A stretch of DNA of 64,000 nt from Leifsonia shinshuensis (GTDB lineage: Bacteria > Actinomycetota > Actinomycetes > Actinomycetales > Microbacteriaceae), in NCBI RefSeq assembly GCF_013410375.1, contig NZ_JACCFL010000001.1, forward strand, positions 2,170,001-2,234,000. Reading direction: 5' to 3'. Both the position numbers and the translations under genes were made by a program. Below the pieces are notes generated by a model. It saw nothing but the letters and a program-made list of their open reading frames with translations. It made no database searches and was not told the origin of the DNA. Of this stretch, positions 38,536 through 49,849 are shown piece by piece; positions within the stretch are counted from its first letter, which is position 1; each line of letters begins with the position of its first letter.

Positions 38536-40785
38536 ATGGTTGACACGACGACACCGCAGTCCGCCTCGCTGCGCCGTCTCGTCCCGCGGATCTTCTCCCG
38601 GGCGCAGCCCGCCGGCGCGGTCGACACCCTGATCCGCACGGTGCGCATGCACCACCCGAAGGCCGACCTGTCGCTCATCGAGCGCGCCTACGCGGTGGCG
38701 GAGCGCGCCCACGACGGCCAGAAGCGGCGCTCGGGCGAGCCGTACATCACGCACCCGGTCGCGGTCGCCCAGATCATCGCCGACCTCGGGATCGGCGCCA
38801 AGACGATCGCCGCCGCCCTGCTGCACGACACGGTGGAGGACACCTCCTACACGCTCGACGAGCTGCGCGACCAGTTCGGCGACGAGATCGCCATGCTGGT
38901 CGACGGCGTCACCAAGCTCGACAAGGTCAAGTACGGCGACAGCGCGCAGGCCGAGACCGTCCGGAAGATGATCGTGGCGATGTCGAAGGACATCCGCGTG
39001 CTCATCATCAAGCTCGCCGACCGCCTGCACAACGCGCGCACCTGGGGCTTCGTGCCCGCGGCCAACGCCACCCGCAAGGCCACCGAGACGCTGGAGATCT
39101 ACGCGCCGCTCGCCCACCGGCTCGGCATCCAGACCATCAAGTGGGAGCTCGAAGACCTCTCGTTCGCGGTGCTCTATCCCAAGCTCTACGCCGAGATCGA
39201 GAGCCTGGTGAAGCAGCGCACGCCCGAGCGCGAGCGCCTCGTGCAGCAGGTCATCGACGCGATCAACGACGACCTCAAGACCGCGAAGATCCGCGGCAAG
39301 GTCGTCGGCCGCCCGAAGCAGTACTACTCGATCTACCAGAAGATGGTGGTGCGCGGCCGCGAGTTCGACGACATCTACGACCTGGTCGGCATCCGCGTGC
39401 TCGTCAACACGGTGCGCGACTGCTACGCCGTCCTCGGCTCCATCCACGCGCGCTGGACGCCGATGCCCGGCCGCTTCAAGGACTACATCGCCACCCCGAA
39501 GTTCAACCTGTACCAGTCGCTGCACACGACCGTGATCGGTCCGCAGGGCCGCCCGGTGGAGATCCAGATCCGCACCGAGGAGATGCACCAGCGCGCCGAG
39601 TTCGGCGTCGCGGCGCACTGGAAGTACAAGGAGCAGACCACCGGCAAGAGCACCGGCGGCCCGGGCAAGGTGGACACCGACCTGGCGTGGCTGGCGCACA
39701 TCTCCGACTGGCAGGCCGAGACGGCCGACCCGTCGGAGTTCCTGGACTCGCTGCGGTTCGAGATCGGTGCGAAGGAGGTCTACGTCTTCACGCCGAAGGG
39801 CCGCGTGATCGGTCTGCCGGCCGGAGCGACCCCGGTCGACTTCGCCTACGCCGTCCACACCGAGGTGGGCCACCGCACCATGGGCGCGAAGGTGAACGGC
39901 CGGCTGGTGCCGCTGGAGAGCACCCTCTCGACCGGCGACGTCGTTGAGATCTTCACCTCCAAGAACCCGGACTCCGGCCCCAGCCAGGACTGGCTGAACT
40001 TCGTCAAGAGCCCGCGCGCCCGCAACAAGATCCGCCAGTGGTTCACCAAGGAGCGCCGCGACGAGGCGATCGAGCAGGGCAAGGACGCCATCGCCCGCGC
40101 GATGCGCAAGCAGAACCTGCCGCTGCAGAAGCTGATGACGCAGGACGCCCTGGTGGAGGTCGCGTCCTCGCTCAAGCACCCCGACGTCTCGTCGCTCTAC
40201 GCGTCGGTCGGCGAAGGCCACATCTCGACGCAGTCGGTGATCGAGAAGATCGTGGCCTCGCTGCAGAGCGAGGTCGAGTCCGACGGCGAGCTGGACATCC
40301 CGGTCAAGGGCCGGCCGAAGCAGCTGCGCAACAGCGACTCGGGCGTGCTCGTGCGCGGAGCGCCCGACATCCTGGTGAAGCTGGCCAAGTGCTGCACGCC
40401 CGTGCCCGGCGATCCGATCGTCGGCTTCGTGACCCGCGGCCAGGGAGTCTCCGTGCACCAGGCCAACTGCCACAACGTGCAGTCGCTGCTGCAGGAGCCC
40501 GACCGGATGATCGACGTCGAGTGGGCGCCGAGCTCCAAGAGCGTCTTCCTGGTGCAGATCCAGGTCGAGGCCCTGGACCGGTCGGGGCTGCTGTCCGACG
40601 TCACGCGCGTGCTCTCCGAGCACCATGTCAACATCCTCTCCGCGACGGTGACGACGTCGAGCAATCGGCTGGCGCTGAGCCGTTTCGTGTTCGAGATGGG
40701 CGACACCACCCACCTCGACCGCGTGCTCAACGCCGTGCGCCGGATCGACGGCGTCTACGACGTGTACCGGGTCAGCGCCGGCTGA
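38536..40785 (+). CDS. rel: Bifunctional (p)ppGpp synthetase/hydrolase, RelA/SpoT family
   Basis: The 749-residue stringent response enzyme has all expected domains. The hydrolase HD domain (about 60-200) carries YITHPVAVAQII and the catalytic HDTVEDT. The synthetase domain (about 250-400) has EFDDIYDLVGIRVLV and FKDYIATPKFNLYQSLHTTV. TGS (about 410-470, VYVFTPKGRVIGLPAGATPV), a zinc-finger-like segment with CCTPVPGD and CHN, and a C-terminal ACT domain (LLSDVTRVLSEHHVNILSAT) follow. The intact HD motif means it can both make and degrade the alarmone, as in other Actinobacteria. It converges on the next gene with a 14-bp overlap of their ends. Confidence 0.97.
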   Translation: MVDTTTPQSASLRRLVPRIFSRAQPAGAVDTLIRTVRMHHPKADLSLIERAYAVAERAHDGQKRRSGEPYITHPVAVAQIIADLGIGAKTIAAALLHDTVEDTSYTLDELRDQFGDEIAMLVDGVTKLDKVKYGDSAQAETVRKMIVAMSKDIRVLIIKLADRLHNARTWGFVPAANATRKATETLEIYAPLAHRLGIQTIKWELEDLSFAVLYPKLYAEIESLVKQRTPERERLVQQVIDAINDDLKTAKIRGKVVGRPKQYYSIYQKMVVRGREFDDIYDLVGIRVLVNTVRDCYAVLGSIHARWTPMPGRFKDYIATPKFNLYQSLHTTVIGPQGRPVEIQIRTEEMHQRAEFGVAAHWKYKEQTTGKSTGGPGKVDTDLAWLAHISDWQAETADPSEFLDSLRFEIGAKEVYVFTPKGRVIGLPAGATPVDFAYAVHTEVGHRTMGAKVNGRLVPLESTLSTGDVVEIFTSKNPDSGPSQDWLNFVKSPRARNKIRQWFTKERRDEAIEQGKDAIARAMRKQNLPLQKLMTQDALVEVASSLKHPDVSSLYASVGEGHISTQSVIEKIVASLQSEVESDGELDIPVKGRPKQLRNSDSGVLVRGAPDILVKLAKCCTPVPGDPIVGFVTRGQGVSVHQANCHNVQSLLQEPDRMIDVEWAPSSKSVFLVQIQVEALDRSGLLSDVTRVLSEHHVNILSATVTTSSNRLALSRFVFEMGDTTHLDRVLNAVRRIDGVYDVYRVSAG

Positions 40786-41341
40786 CCGGGGCCGGCAGCG
40801 CCGTCCGCTCGACCACGGGCAGCCGGGTGAGTGCTCTGGCCGCTCCGTGCCGGCGGGACCGCGACAGCTGAGCGCCGAGCGCGTCCGGCGACGCCCCACC
40901 GAGGTGGAGCAGGTGCCGGACCTCCAGCGCCTCGGGCGTCCCGAACCGGGGGAGCGTCACTATCAGGTCCGCCGCCGTGCGCAGCGGGGCCGTGACGCGC
41001 ACCCCGTCCAGCTCGACCACGTCGCCGTTGCGCAGCGCGTGCTGGTGCGCGTCGAAGTCCGGTGGGATCCGCCCGCGTCTGGCGCGGTCGACGCACACCT
41101 GCGGTCGCGCCGGAGGGCGTGAGCGGGTGCCGTGGATCCACGCCGCCGTGCCGCGGTCGGCCACGGTGCTGCCGGGTCGCAGCGCGGCGAACGCGTGCGC
41201 CCGCAGCGCCGGAGTGTCCGGGATGTCGGTCGGGGCGAAGGAGTCGCCGACGCGGTAGAGCTGGCCGTCGAGCACGAGCGCGAAGAGCTCGGCGAGCGGC
41301 AGGACGTGATGGTCGAGAAGGGCGGGGCAGGTCGTCGTCAT
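40772..41341 (-). CDS. AbiEi-antitoxin-like/DUF559-type hypothetical protein
   Basis: A 189-residue protein of a type common in Microbacteriaceae and related groups. It has a short N-terminal region, ALRPGSTVADRGTAAWIHGT (the region after the winged helix in AbiEi-like proteins), a middle PDFDAHQHALRNGDVVELDG and VRVTAPLRTAADLIVTLPRFG, and an Arg-rich C-terminus. AbiEi proteins are antitoxins of type IV systems paired with AbiEii nucleotidyltransferase toxins, but no toxin gene is beside it, so it is an orphan. Its stop lies 14 bp inside the end of rel on the opposite strand. Family assignment is moderately sure. Confidence 0.6.
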   Translation of the reverse strand: MTTTCPALLDHHVLPLAELFALVLDGQLYRVGDSFAPTDIPDTPALRAHAFAALRPGSTVADRGTAAWIHGTRSRPPARPQVCVDRARRGRIPPDFDAHQHALRNGDVVELDGVRVTAPLRTAADLIVTLPRFGTPEALEVRHLLHLGGASPDALGAQLSRSRRHGAARALTRLPVVERTALPAPVSRR

Positions 41342-41466
41342 GCGTCCAGCCTGCGCCGGGCCCGGCCATCGTGGCCGGCCGCCGTCAGATCAGTGGACTA
41401 CCCACCGATCGGCGACGGCTGTGGAGGAGGTCAGCCCAGCGCTCGGTGTGGCCTCGGCTCTCCGGG

Positions 41467-42696
41467 TCAGCCCAGCGCGTCCAGCCACACCTTGCGGGCG
41501 TCGAGCGCCTCCTGGGCCGCCTTGACCCTGGCGGAGTCGCCGCTGGCCTTGGCCTCGTCGAGCTCCTGCTCCAGCTTGGCGATCGCCGCGTTGAGCTGGC
41601 TGGCCAGCCCCTCCGAGCGCGCCTTCTTCTCGGGGTCGTTGCGCTCCCAGTGCTCCTCGTCCAGCCGGCGCACGGCAGCCTCGACCTTGCGGAGCCGGTC
41701 CTCGATGGGCCGCACCTGGTCGCGCGGCACGCGGCCGATCGCGTCCCAGCGCTCCTGGATGGAGAGCAGCTTCGTGCGCGCGGTCTCGCGGTCCTTCTCC
41801 TTCAGGAGCGGCTCCGCCTCCTCGAGCAGCGCGAGCTTGAGCGTGAGGTTCTCCTCGTACTCCACGTTGTCGCGCGCGTCGACCTCGGCCTTCGCCGAGT
41901 AGATCGCGTCGCCCGCGGCCTTGAACCGCGCCCACAATGCGTCGTCGTTCTTCTTGCCCGCGCGGCCGGCCAGCTTCCACTGGTCGAGGAGCCGCCGGTA
42001 CTCCGGCACGCCGTCCGCGCCCAGCGGCACGAGGCGCTCGGCCTGCTCGATCAGCGCGTTCTTGCGGGCGCGCACGTCGCGGTGCTGGTTGTCCAGCTCG
42101 GCGAAGAACGCCTTGCGGTTGTGCTCGATGGTCGAGCGCGCGGCGCGGAACCGCTTCCACAGCTCGTTGGCCTCGTTCTTGGGGAGCCGGGGACCGTCGT
42201 GCTGGTGCGCCTGCCAGCTCGCGAACAGGGCGTCGAGCTCCGCGGTGGTCTGCTTCCACTGCGTGCGCGCCGGGTCCTGGGCCGCGAGGGCCTCCGCCTG
42301 CTCCACGATCGCGGTGCGGTCGGCGACGGCCTGCTCGAGCGCGGCCTTGGCCTCGGCGCTCTGCTGCTCCGTGAGCTCCTCGACGGTGCCGCCGAGCGCG
42401 TCCAGCCGGGTGATCAGCGACGCCAGGTCGCCCACGGCGTTGGCGCCCTCCACCGAGCTGCGGAGGCTGGCGACGGACTTGGCGACGTCGGCGGCGGGGG
42501 CGCCGCGGCGGGCGCGCTGCTCCAGGAGGCCGACCTGGCCGGCGAGGTCGTTGTACTTGCGCTCGAAGTAGGCGATCGCCTCCTCCGGAGTGCCGTCCGG
42601 GTACTCGCCGACGGCGCGCTCGCCATCGCCCTCACGGACGTACACGGTGCCGGTCTCGTCGACGCGACCCCAGGGGTGCTGTTCAGAAGTAGCCAA
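41467..42696 (-). CDS. DUF349 domain coiled-coil protein
   Basis: This 409-residue, almost wholly helical protein has a short N-terminal segment EQHPWGRVDETGTVYVREG, then repeated DUF349 modules of about 70 residues, each with an LW-x-RF-(K/R)-A-A motif (ELWKRFRAARSTIEHNRKAF, DALWARFKAAGDAIYSAKAE), separated by acidic coiled coils. Function is unknown; related proteins appear in many Actinobacteria beside a cyclophilin gene, as here. The start is either TTG 42696 (MATSEQHPW, preceded by AAGG) or GTG 42705; I chose the first. Confidence 0.88.
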   Translation of the reverse strand: MATSEQHPWGRVDETGTVYVREGDGERAVGEYPDGTPEEAIAYFERKYNDLAGQVGLLEQRARRGAPAADVAKSVASLRSSVEGANAVGDLASLITRLDALGGTVEELTEQQSAEAKAALEQAVADRTAIVEQAEALAAQDPARTQWKQTTAELDALFASWQAHQHDGPRLPKNEANELWKRFRAARSTIEHNRKAFFAELDNQHRDVRARKNALIEQAERLVPLGADGVPEYRRLLDQWKLAGRAGKKNDDALWARFKAAGDAIYSAKAEVDARDNVEYEENLTLKLALLEEAEPLLKEKDRETARTKLLSIQERWDAIGRVPRDQVRPIEDRLRKVEAAVRRLDEEHWERNDPEKKARSEGLASQLNAAIAKLEQELDEAKASGDSARVKAAQEALDARKVWLDALG

Positions 42697-42753
42697 GAGC
42701 CTCACCTTGCTTGCGGTGCCACGTTGGGAATCAGCCTATTGCACACGCCGCGA

Positions 42754-43530
42754 TCACTGCAGCGTGAAGCTGTCGATCTTCGTCGTGACGACGGGCTTGC
42801 CGTCGCTGCTGCCGCCCTGGACGCCCTTGTCGGTCACGTCGCTGATGAGGGTGTCGAGACCGCTGGTGATCTTCCCGATGACGGTGTAGCCGCCGGCCGA
42901 GTCGGACGGGATGGTGGTGTCCTTGTAGACGATGAAGAACTGGCTGCCCTGGCTGTTCGCGTTGCCGCTCTGGCGGGCCATGGCGATGGTCCCCGCCGGG
43001 TACTTGTCGTTCTTCGGGGCGTTCTCGATCGGCCCGTAGGAGTAGCCGGGGCCGCCGGAGCCGTCGCCGTTCGGATCGCCGCACTGCAGCACGTAGAAGC
43101 CGCCGTTGGTGAGGCGGTGGCAGGTGAGCCCGTCGTAGAACTTCTTCTGCGTCAGCGAGATGGTGGAGGAGACCGCCTGCGGGGCCGCCTTGCCGTCCAG
43201 CGAGACCCCGAGCTTGATGCCGTTGATGGTGAGGTCGCCCGTCCAGGTGCGGCCCTCCGCGATGCTCTTCGACGGCACACCCGCCGCAGCCGAGGAGGAC
43301 GGCGACGGCGACGGCGACGCGGACGCGCTGGTGGCGGAGGGCTTCGCGAAGAAGAGGAGCTGCGTGCCGATCGCGAGCAGCACGATGACCAGCACGGCGA
43401 TCCCGGAGACCCAGTTGTCCCGCTTGCGGCGCTTGACCTTCTCCTCATGCACCGTCTGACGGGCCTGATAGGCCCGGAGGCGCTCGCGAGCCTGTCGCGC
43501 TTCGCGGTCGTTCTGCTTGCTGGGTGCCAC
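42754..43530 (-). CDS. Membrane-anchored cyclophilin-type peptidyl-prolyl isomerase
   Basis: A 258-residue protein with a charged cytoplasmic N-terminus ([20 protein letters not shown]), one membrane helix ([20 protein letters not shown]), a Ser/Pro-rich linker and an extracytoplasmic cyclophilin domain. In the domain the catalytic and substrate residues fall in [20 protein letters not shown] (usually FHR...G-x-I-Q-G), [13 protein letters not shown] and [15 protein letters not shown]. It isomerises X-Pro bonds in exported proteins. The FHR Phe is replaced by Cys and the Ile-Gln segment is altered, which could lower activity. Confidence 0.9.
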   Translation of the reverse strand: MAPSKQNDREARQARERLRAYQARQTVHEEKVKRRKRDNWVSGIAVLVIVLLAIGTQLLFFAKPSATSASASPSPSPSSSAAAGVPSKSIAEGRTWTGDLTINGIKLGVSLDGKAAPQAVSSTISLTQKKFYDGLTCHRLTNGGFYVLQCGDPNGDGSGGPGYSYGPIENAPKNDKYPAGTIAMARQSGNANSQGSQFFIVYKDTTIPSDSAGGYTVIGKITSGLDTLISDVTDKGVQGGSSDGKPVVTTKIDSFTLQ

Positions 43531-43708
43531 GTCTGTCCTCCGGGGGCGCCGTCGAGCGGGGGGTGGGAGCCATCGTGCCGGCGGGCGCCGGACGGGGATG
43601 GATGCTGCACGAACCTTATCCGCCGGGCCTATGAGCGCCCAAACCCACGCGCCGTGCGTGCCGGGCGGCGCTGACCGCGATGTCGGTGGCGGCGACTACT
43701 CTTGTCGG

Positions 43709-45049
43709 GTGGTCGACGTGCAACCTGGGCTCCGGACGGGAGCGACGCCTCTCGCCGTGCGCATGCGGCCGAAATCCCTGGACGAGGTGGCCGGGCAGCG
43801 CCATCTGCTGCGTCCCGGCTCCCCGCTCGTCGCGCTCGCCTCCGACAAGGAGGGCCAGTCCGGATCGGTGTCGGTCATCCTCTGGGGCCCGCCCGGCACC
43901 GGCAAGACCACTCTCGCGCAGGCGATCGCGCACTCGTCCGGCCGCCGCTTCGTGGAGCTCTCCGCGGTCACGGCCGGCGTCAAGGACGTCCGCCTGGTGA
44001 TGGACGAGGCCCTGTCGACGCGCGACCTCTACGGCGTCTCGACCGTGCTGTTCCTGGACGAGATCCACCGCTTCACCAAGGCGCAGCAGGACGCCCTGCT
44101 GCCCGGCGTCGAGAACGGCTGGGTCATCCTGGTCGCCGCGACCACCGAGAACCCGTCGTTCTCGGTGATCTCACCTCTGCTCTCACGCTCGCTGCTGCTG
44201 ACGCTCGAGACGCTCAGCGACGACGACCTCGGCGTGGTCATCGACCGCGCGGTGGCCGACGACCGCGGCCTGGCCGGGCAGTACACGCTGGAGGACGAGG
44301 CGCGCGCCGCGCTCATCCGGCTGGCGTCCGGCGACGCTCGGAGGGCGCTCACCGCGCTGGAGGCCGCCTCGGTCTCGGCCGCCTCGGCGACGCCGGCGAC
44401 CTCCAAGAAGAAGCCGGTCATCACCGCCGAGCTGGTCGCGCAGGCCGTCGACCGCGCCCTGCTGCGCTACGACCGCAACGGCGACGAGCACTACGACGTC
44501 ATCAGCGCCTTCATCAAGTCGGTCCGCGGCTCGGACGTCGACGCCGCGCTGCACTACCTCGCGCGCATGATCGAGGCGGGGGAGGACCCGCGGTTCATCG
44601 CCCGCCGGATCATCGTCTCGGCGTCGGAGGACATCGGCATGGCCGACCCGCAGGCCCTCGTCGTGGCGATCGCCGCCGCCGACGCCGTGCAGTACATCGG
44701 CATGCCCGAGGGGCGCATCCCGCTCGCGCAGGCCGTCGTCCATCTCGCCACAGCGCCCAAGTCGAACGCCGCCTACATGGCGCTGGACGCGGCGATCGCC
44801 GACGTCCGCGCCGGCAAGATCGGGAGGGTGCCCAAGCACCTCCGCGACGCGCACTATCCCGGCGCCAAACGGCTCGGCCACGGCAAGGGCTACAAGTACC
44901 CGCACGACGACGCGCTCGGCGTGCTGCAGCAGCAGTACCTGCCCGACGAACTGGCCGATACGACCTACTACGCGCCCACCGAGCACGGCAACGAGCGCGA
45001 CGTCGCCGCACGCCTGGCGAAGCTGCGCCGCATCGTGCGCGGGCGCTGA
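43709..45049 (+). CDS. rarA: Replication-associated recombination protein RarA/MgsA
   Basis: This 446-residue AAA+ ATPase acts at stalled replication forks. It shows [20 protein letters not shown] (family N-terminus), Walker [14 protein letters not shown], Walker [21 protein letters not shown], sensor 1 [20 protein letters not shown], sensor 2 [14 protein letters not shown], and the MgsA C-terminal tetramerisation domain ([20 protein letters not shown] and [20 protein letters not shown]). The GTG start lies exactly 6 nt after TACTCT, a leaderless arrangement, whereas longer frames run into noise. Confidence 0.95.
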   Translation: MVDVQPGLRTGATPLAVRMRPKSLDEVAGQRHLLRPGSPLVALASDKEGQSGSVSVILWGPPGTGKTTLAQAIAHSSGRRFVELSAVTAGVKDVRLVMDEALSTRDLYGVSTVLFLDEIHRFTKAQQDALLPGVENGWVILVAATTENPSFSVISPLLSRSLLLTLETLSDDDLGVVIDRAVADDRGLAGQYTLEDEARAALIRLASGDARRALTALEAASVSAASATPATSKKKPVITAELVAQAVDRALLRYDRNGDEHYDVISAFIKSVRGSDVDAALHYLARMIEAGEDPRFIARRIIVSASEDIGMADPQALVVAIAAADAVQYIGMPEGRIPLAQAVVHLATAPKSNAAYMALDAAIADVRAGKIGRVPKHLRDAHYPGAKRLGHGKGYKYPHDDALGVLQQQYLPDELADTTYYAPTEHGNERDVAARLAKLRRIVRGR

Positions 45050-45060
45050 CCCGAGTCTGC

Positions 45061-45245
45061 TAGAATCGTCTGGCCTAGAAGCGTGTTCAGGGTGCGGCTG
45101 CCCGGAACTCGCTCTCGACGGGACAGGCCCTGTAGCCGGGCGTCCCTGGCGTCAATCCCTCTCTCTTGCAGGTGAAAGACCCTGCGCAGTGCGCCCCTGC
45201 GTGCACTGCGACCAACATTCGTAGAGAGAAAACCGAAAGGAAATC
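45061..45245 (+). promoter_or_regulatory. rpsD promoter and unusually long leader
   Basis: TAGAAT at 45061-45066 is a clear -10 box. About 170 nt of untranslated RNA would then precede the rpsD GTG, ending in GAAAGGAAATC as Shine-Dalgarno. Long leaders of ribosomal protein genes often carry autoregulatory structures bound by the encoded protein, S4 in this case. The stretch contains several complementary GC-rich segments, but I could not fold it. Confidence 0.5.
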
Positions 45246-45869
45246 GTGTCTTCACGTTCCCGCAGCAAGACCCGCGAGTCGCGCGCCCTGGGCATCGCCC
45301 TGACCCCGAAGGCGGCCCGCTACATGGAGAAGCGCCCGTACGCTCCGGGTGAGCACGGCCGCACCAAGCGCAAGGCCGACTCCGACTACGCCGTCCGTCT
45401 GCGCGAGAAGCAGCGTCTGCGCGCCCAGTACGGCATCCTCGAGAAGCAGATCCGCATCGCGTTCGAGGAGGCCCGCCGCACGCAGGGCCTGACCGGTGAG
45501 AACCTGGTCGAGCTGCTCGAGATGCGCCTCGACGCCCTGGTGCTCCGCGCCGGCTTCGCCCGCACGATCTCGCAGGCCCGTCAGTTCGTGGTGCACCGCC
45601 ACATCCTCGTCGACGGCAAGATCGTCGACCGCCCGTCCTTCCGCGTGAAGCCGGGTCAGCTCATCCACGTCAAGGCCCGCTCCGAGGGCACCGAGCCCTT
45701 CCAGGTCGCGGCCGCCGGCGGTCACGTCGACGTCCTGCCCAAGGTCCCGGCCTACCTCGACGTCGAGATCGACAAGCTCCAGGCCCGCCTCGTGCGCCGC
45801 CCGAAGCGCGCCGAGGTGCCCGTCACCTGCGACGTGCAGCTGGTCGTCGAGTACTACGCCGCCCGCTAA
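45246..45869 (+). CDS. rpsD: 30S ribosomal protein S4
   Basis: The 207-residue primary rRNA-binding protein has an N-terminal region without the zinc-binding Cys found in some S4 proteins (SSRSRSKTRESRALGIALTP), followed by KQRLRAQYGILEKQIRIAFE and the S4 RNA-binding domain (about 95-155, LEMRLDALVLRAGFARTISQ, ARQFVVHRHILVDGKIVDRPS). It is monocistronic, not in the alpha operon, with its own promoter, a long leader and a terminator. GTG start behind AAAGGAAA. Confidence 0.97.
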   Translation: MSSRSRSKTRESRALGIALTPKAARYMEKRPYAPGEHGRTKRKADSDYAVRLREKQRLRAQYGILEKQIRIAFEEARRTQGLTGENLVELLEMRLDALVLRAGFARTISQARQFVVHRHILVDGKIVDRPSFRVKPGQLIHVKARSEGTEPFQVAAAGGHVDVLPKVPAYLDVEIDKLQARLVRRPKRAEVPVTCDVQLVVEYYAAR

Positions 45870-45891
45870 GGCGAGCGAGAGACTCCCGTGG

Positions 45892-45923
45892 AACGGGGTC
45901 GCGGCTTCGGCCGCGGCCCCGTT
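45892..45923 (+). terminator. rpsD terminator
   Basis: AACGGGGTCGCGGC, loop TTCG, GCCGCGGCCCCGTT, with one G-T pair, followed by TCCCGTT. Confidence 0.8.
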
Positions 45924-46018
45924 TCCCGTTCGCCCGTTTCTCGTTCGCCGGGTCCATCCCGGGCCGGATTCCCGTACGCTGGGGGTCGTATGCCCGTCAC
46001 GGAATGGAGGGGGCCGAC

Positions 46019-46396
46019 ATGTCCGGAGGCGACATCGCGGGACTGATCGCGGCGGGCGTGTTCGCCGTCCTGGTCGGGTTCATCGCCGTCCCGCTGCTGA
46101 AGCTCGGCCGCGTGCTCGACTCGACGCGCGACGCCATCAAGGAGACCAGCGACGGCATCACGCCGATCCTGGAGGAGACGGCGACCACTCTGCAGGAGAC
46201 CAACAAGCAGCTCGCCAGGGTCGACACCATCACCAGGAACGTCGCCGACGTCACAGGGAACGTGTCCGCTCTCGTGGCGCTGTTCGCCGCCACCGTCGGC
46301 GGTCCGCTCATCAAGCTGGCGGGCTTCAGCGCCGCCGTCCGGGCCGCCCTCCGCGTGCCGGGGGCCTCCCGGCGATCCCGCCGTAAGGCGGACTAG
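46019..46396 (+). CDS. DUF948-family membrane protein
   Basis: This 125-residue protein has an N-terminal membrane helix (IAGLIAAGVFAVLVGFIAVP) and a long coiled coil (RVLDSTRDAIKETSDGITPI, LEETATTLQETNKQLARVDT) that contains a small hydrophobic patch and ends in a basic tail (RVPGASRRSRRKAD). DUF948 proteins are general-stress or envelope-associated and often precede alaS in Actinobacteria. The ATG is chosen at MSGGDIAG behind GGAGGGGG. The tail end of the gene includes TAGACT, a possible -10 for the next small gene. Confidence 0.88.
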   Translation: MSGGDIAGLIAAGVFAVLVGFIAVPLLKLGRVLDSTRDAIKETSDGITPILEETATTLQETNKQLARVDTITRNVADVTGNVSALVALFAATVGGPLIKLAGFSAAVRAALRVPGASRRSRRKAD

Positions 46397-46463
46397 ACTT
46401 GCGCGAGTGCGTTGAACGCACGCAGCTGCGCTCACTGCGCTACCAGGGAGGGAAGATCCGGCA

Positions 46464-46655
46464 ATGAAGAGTTTCCTGTGGCTCCTGATCGGCGTGGCCC
46501 TCGGCTTCGTCGTCGCCCACAAGGTCAACGAGACCCCGAAGGGTCGCGAGTTCTTCGGCACGCTCGACAAGAAGGCGCGCGACTTCGGCGAGGCCGTCTC
46601 CGACGGATACCGCCAGCGCGAGGCCGAGCTCCGCTCCGCCATCGACGGCGACTGA
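46464..46655 (+). CDS. Small membrane protein upstream of alaS
   Basis: A 63-residue protein with one N-terminal membrane helix (MKSFLWLLIGVALGFVVAHK) and a charged amphipathic helix (FGTLDKKARDFGEAVSDGYR). Its size and position between the DUF948 gene and alaS are conserved in related Actinobacteria, and the two membrane proteins probably work together. GGGAGGGAAG precedes the ATG. Function unknown. Confidence 0.75.
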   Translation: MKSFLWLLIGVALGFVVAHKVNETPKGREFFGTLDKKARDFGEAVSDGYRQREAELRSAIDGD

Positions 46656-46719
46656 CCCGCCGCTCCCGCTCTTCTCACGCCCCTCGTCTCCTCGTTCCAC
46701 CCTCGATCGACCGGAAACC

Positions 46720-49377
<2,658 letters not shown>

Positions 49378-49381
49378 CCGG

Positions 49382-49849
49382 GTGCGGACCGGGGTGCGGC
49401 TCGGCATCGATGTCGGGAAGGTGCGGATCGGCGTGAGCCGATCCGACCTCCACGGGATGCTGGCGACCCCGGTGGAGACGGTCGCTCGCTCCGAGGATGC
49501 TGCGGATCGCCGTCGGATCGCCGAGATTGTGACCGAACTCGGAGTTTTCGAGATTATCGTCGGGTTGCCTCTGGCGCTCTCGGGTGCGCACACCGCGTCG
49601 ACGGCCGATGCCGTCGCCTTCGCGGAAGCGCTCGAAGCCCAGGTGGACGTCCCGGTGCGACTGGTGGACGAACGGCTCTCGACCGTGTCGGCCCACTCGG
49701 CGCTCCGGGCGTCGGGCAAGAACTCGAAAAGCGCGCGTCCGGTGGTGGATCAGGTGGCCGCCACGATAATTTTGCAGCACGCCCTCGACGCGGAGCGCGC
49801 TTCAGGCCGTCCGCCGGGCCACCCCGTCGAACCGAGCATTGGACCCTAG
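49382..49849 (+). CDS. ruvX: Putative pre-16S rRNA nuclease RuvX/YqgF
   Basis: A 155-residue RNase H-fold protein with the YqgF signature: GIDVGKVRIGVSRSD (first acidic residue), EIIVGLPLALSG (second region), and VRLVDERLSTVSAH (Asp-Glu-Arg motif). Family members trim pre-16S rRNA and were earlier proposed to resolve Holliday junctions. GTG start 4 bp after alaS; mltG overlaps its end by 11 bp. The order alaS-ruvX-mltG-aroE is typical of Actinobacteria. Confidence 0.94.
   Translation: MRTGVRLGIDVGKVRIGVSRSDLHGMLATPVETVARSEDAADRRRIAEIVTELGVFEIIVGLPLALSGAHTASTADAVAFAEALEAQVDVPVRLVDERLSTVSAHSALRASGKNSKSARPVVDQVAATIILQHALDAERASGRPPGHPVEPSIGP

Noticed and set aside
36655..40899. 1,414-codon open frame antisense to secD-secF-rhodanese-rel
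   Set aside because: It is a GC-bias shadow: the plus-strand genes have complete recognisable domains, and the antisense product is Arg/Val/Asp/His-rich with no motif. Many similar long shadows in this window were ignored for the same reason.
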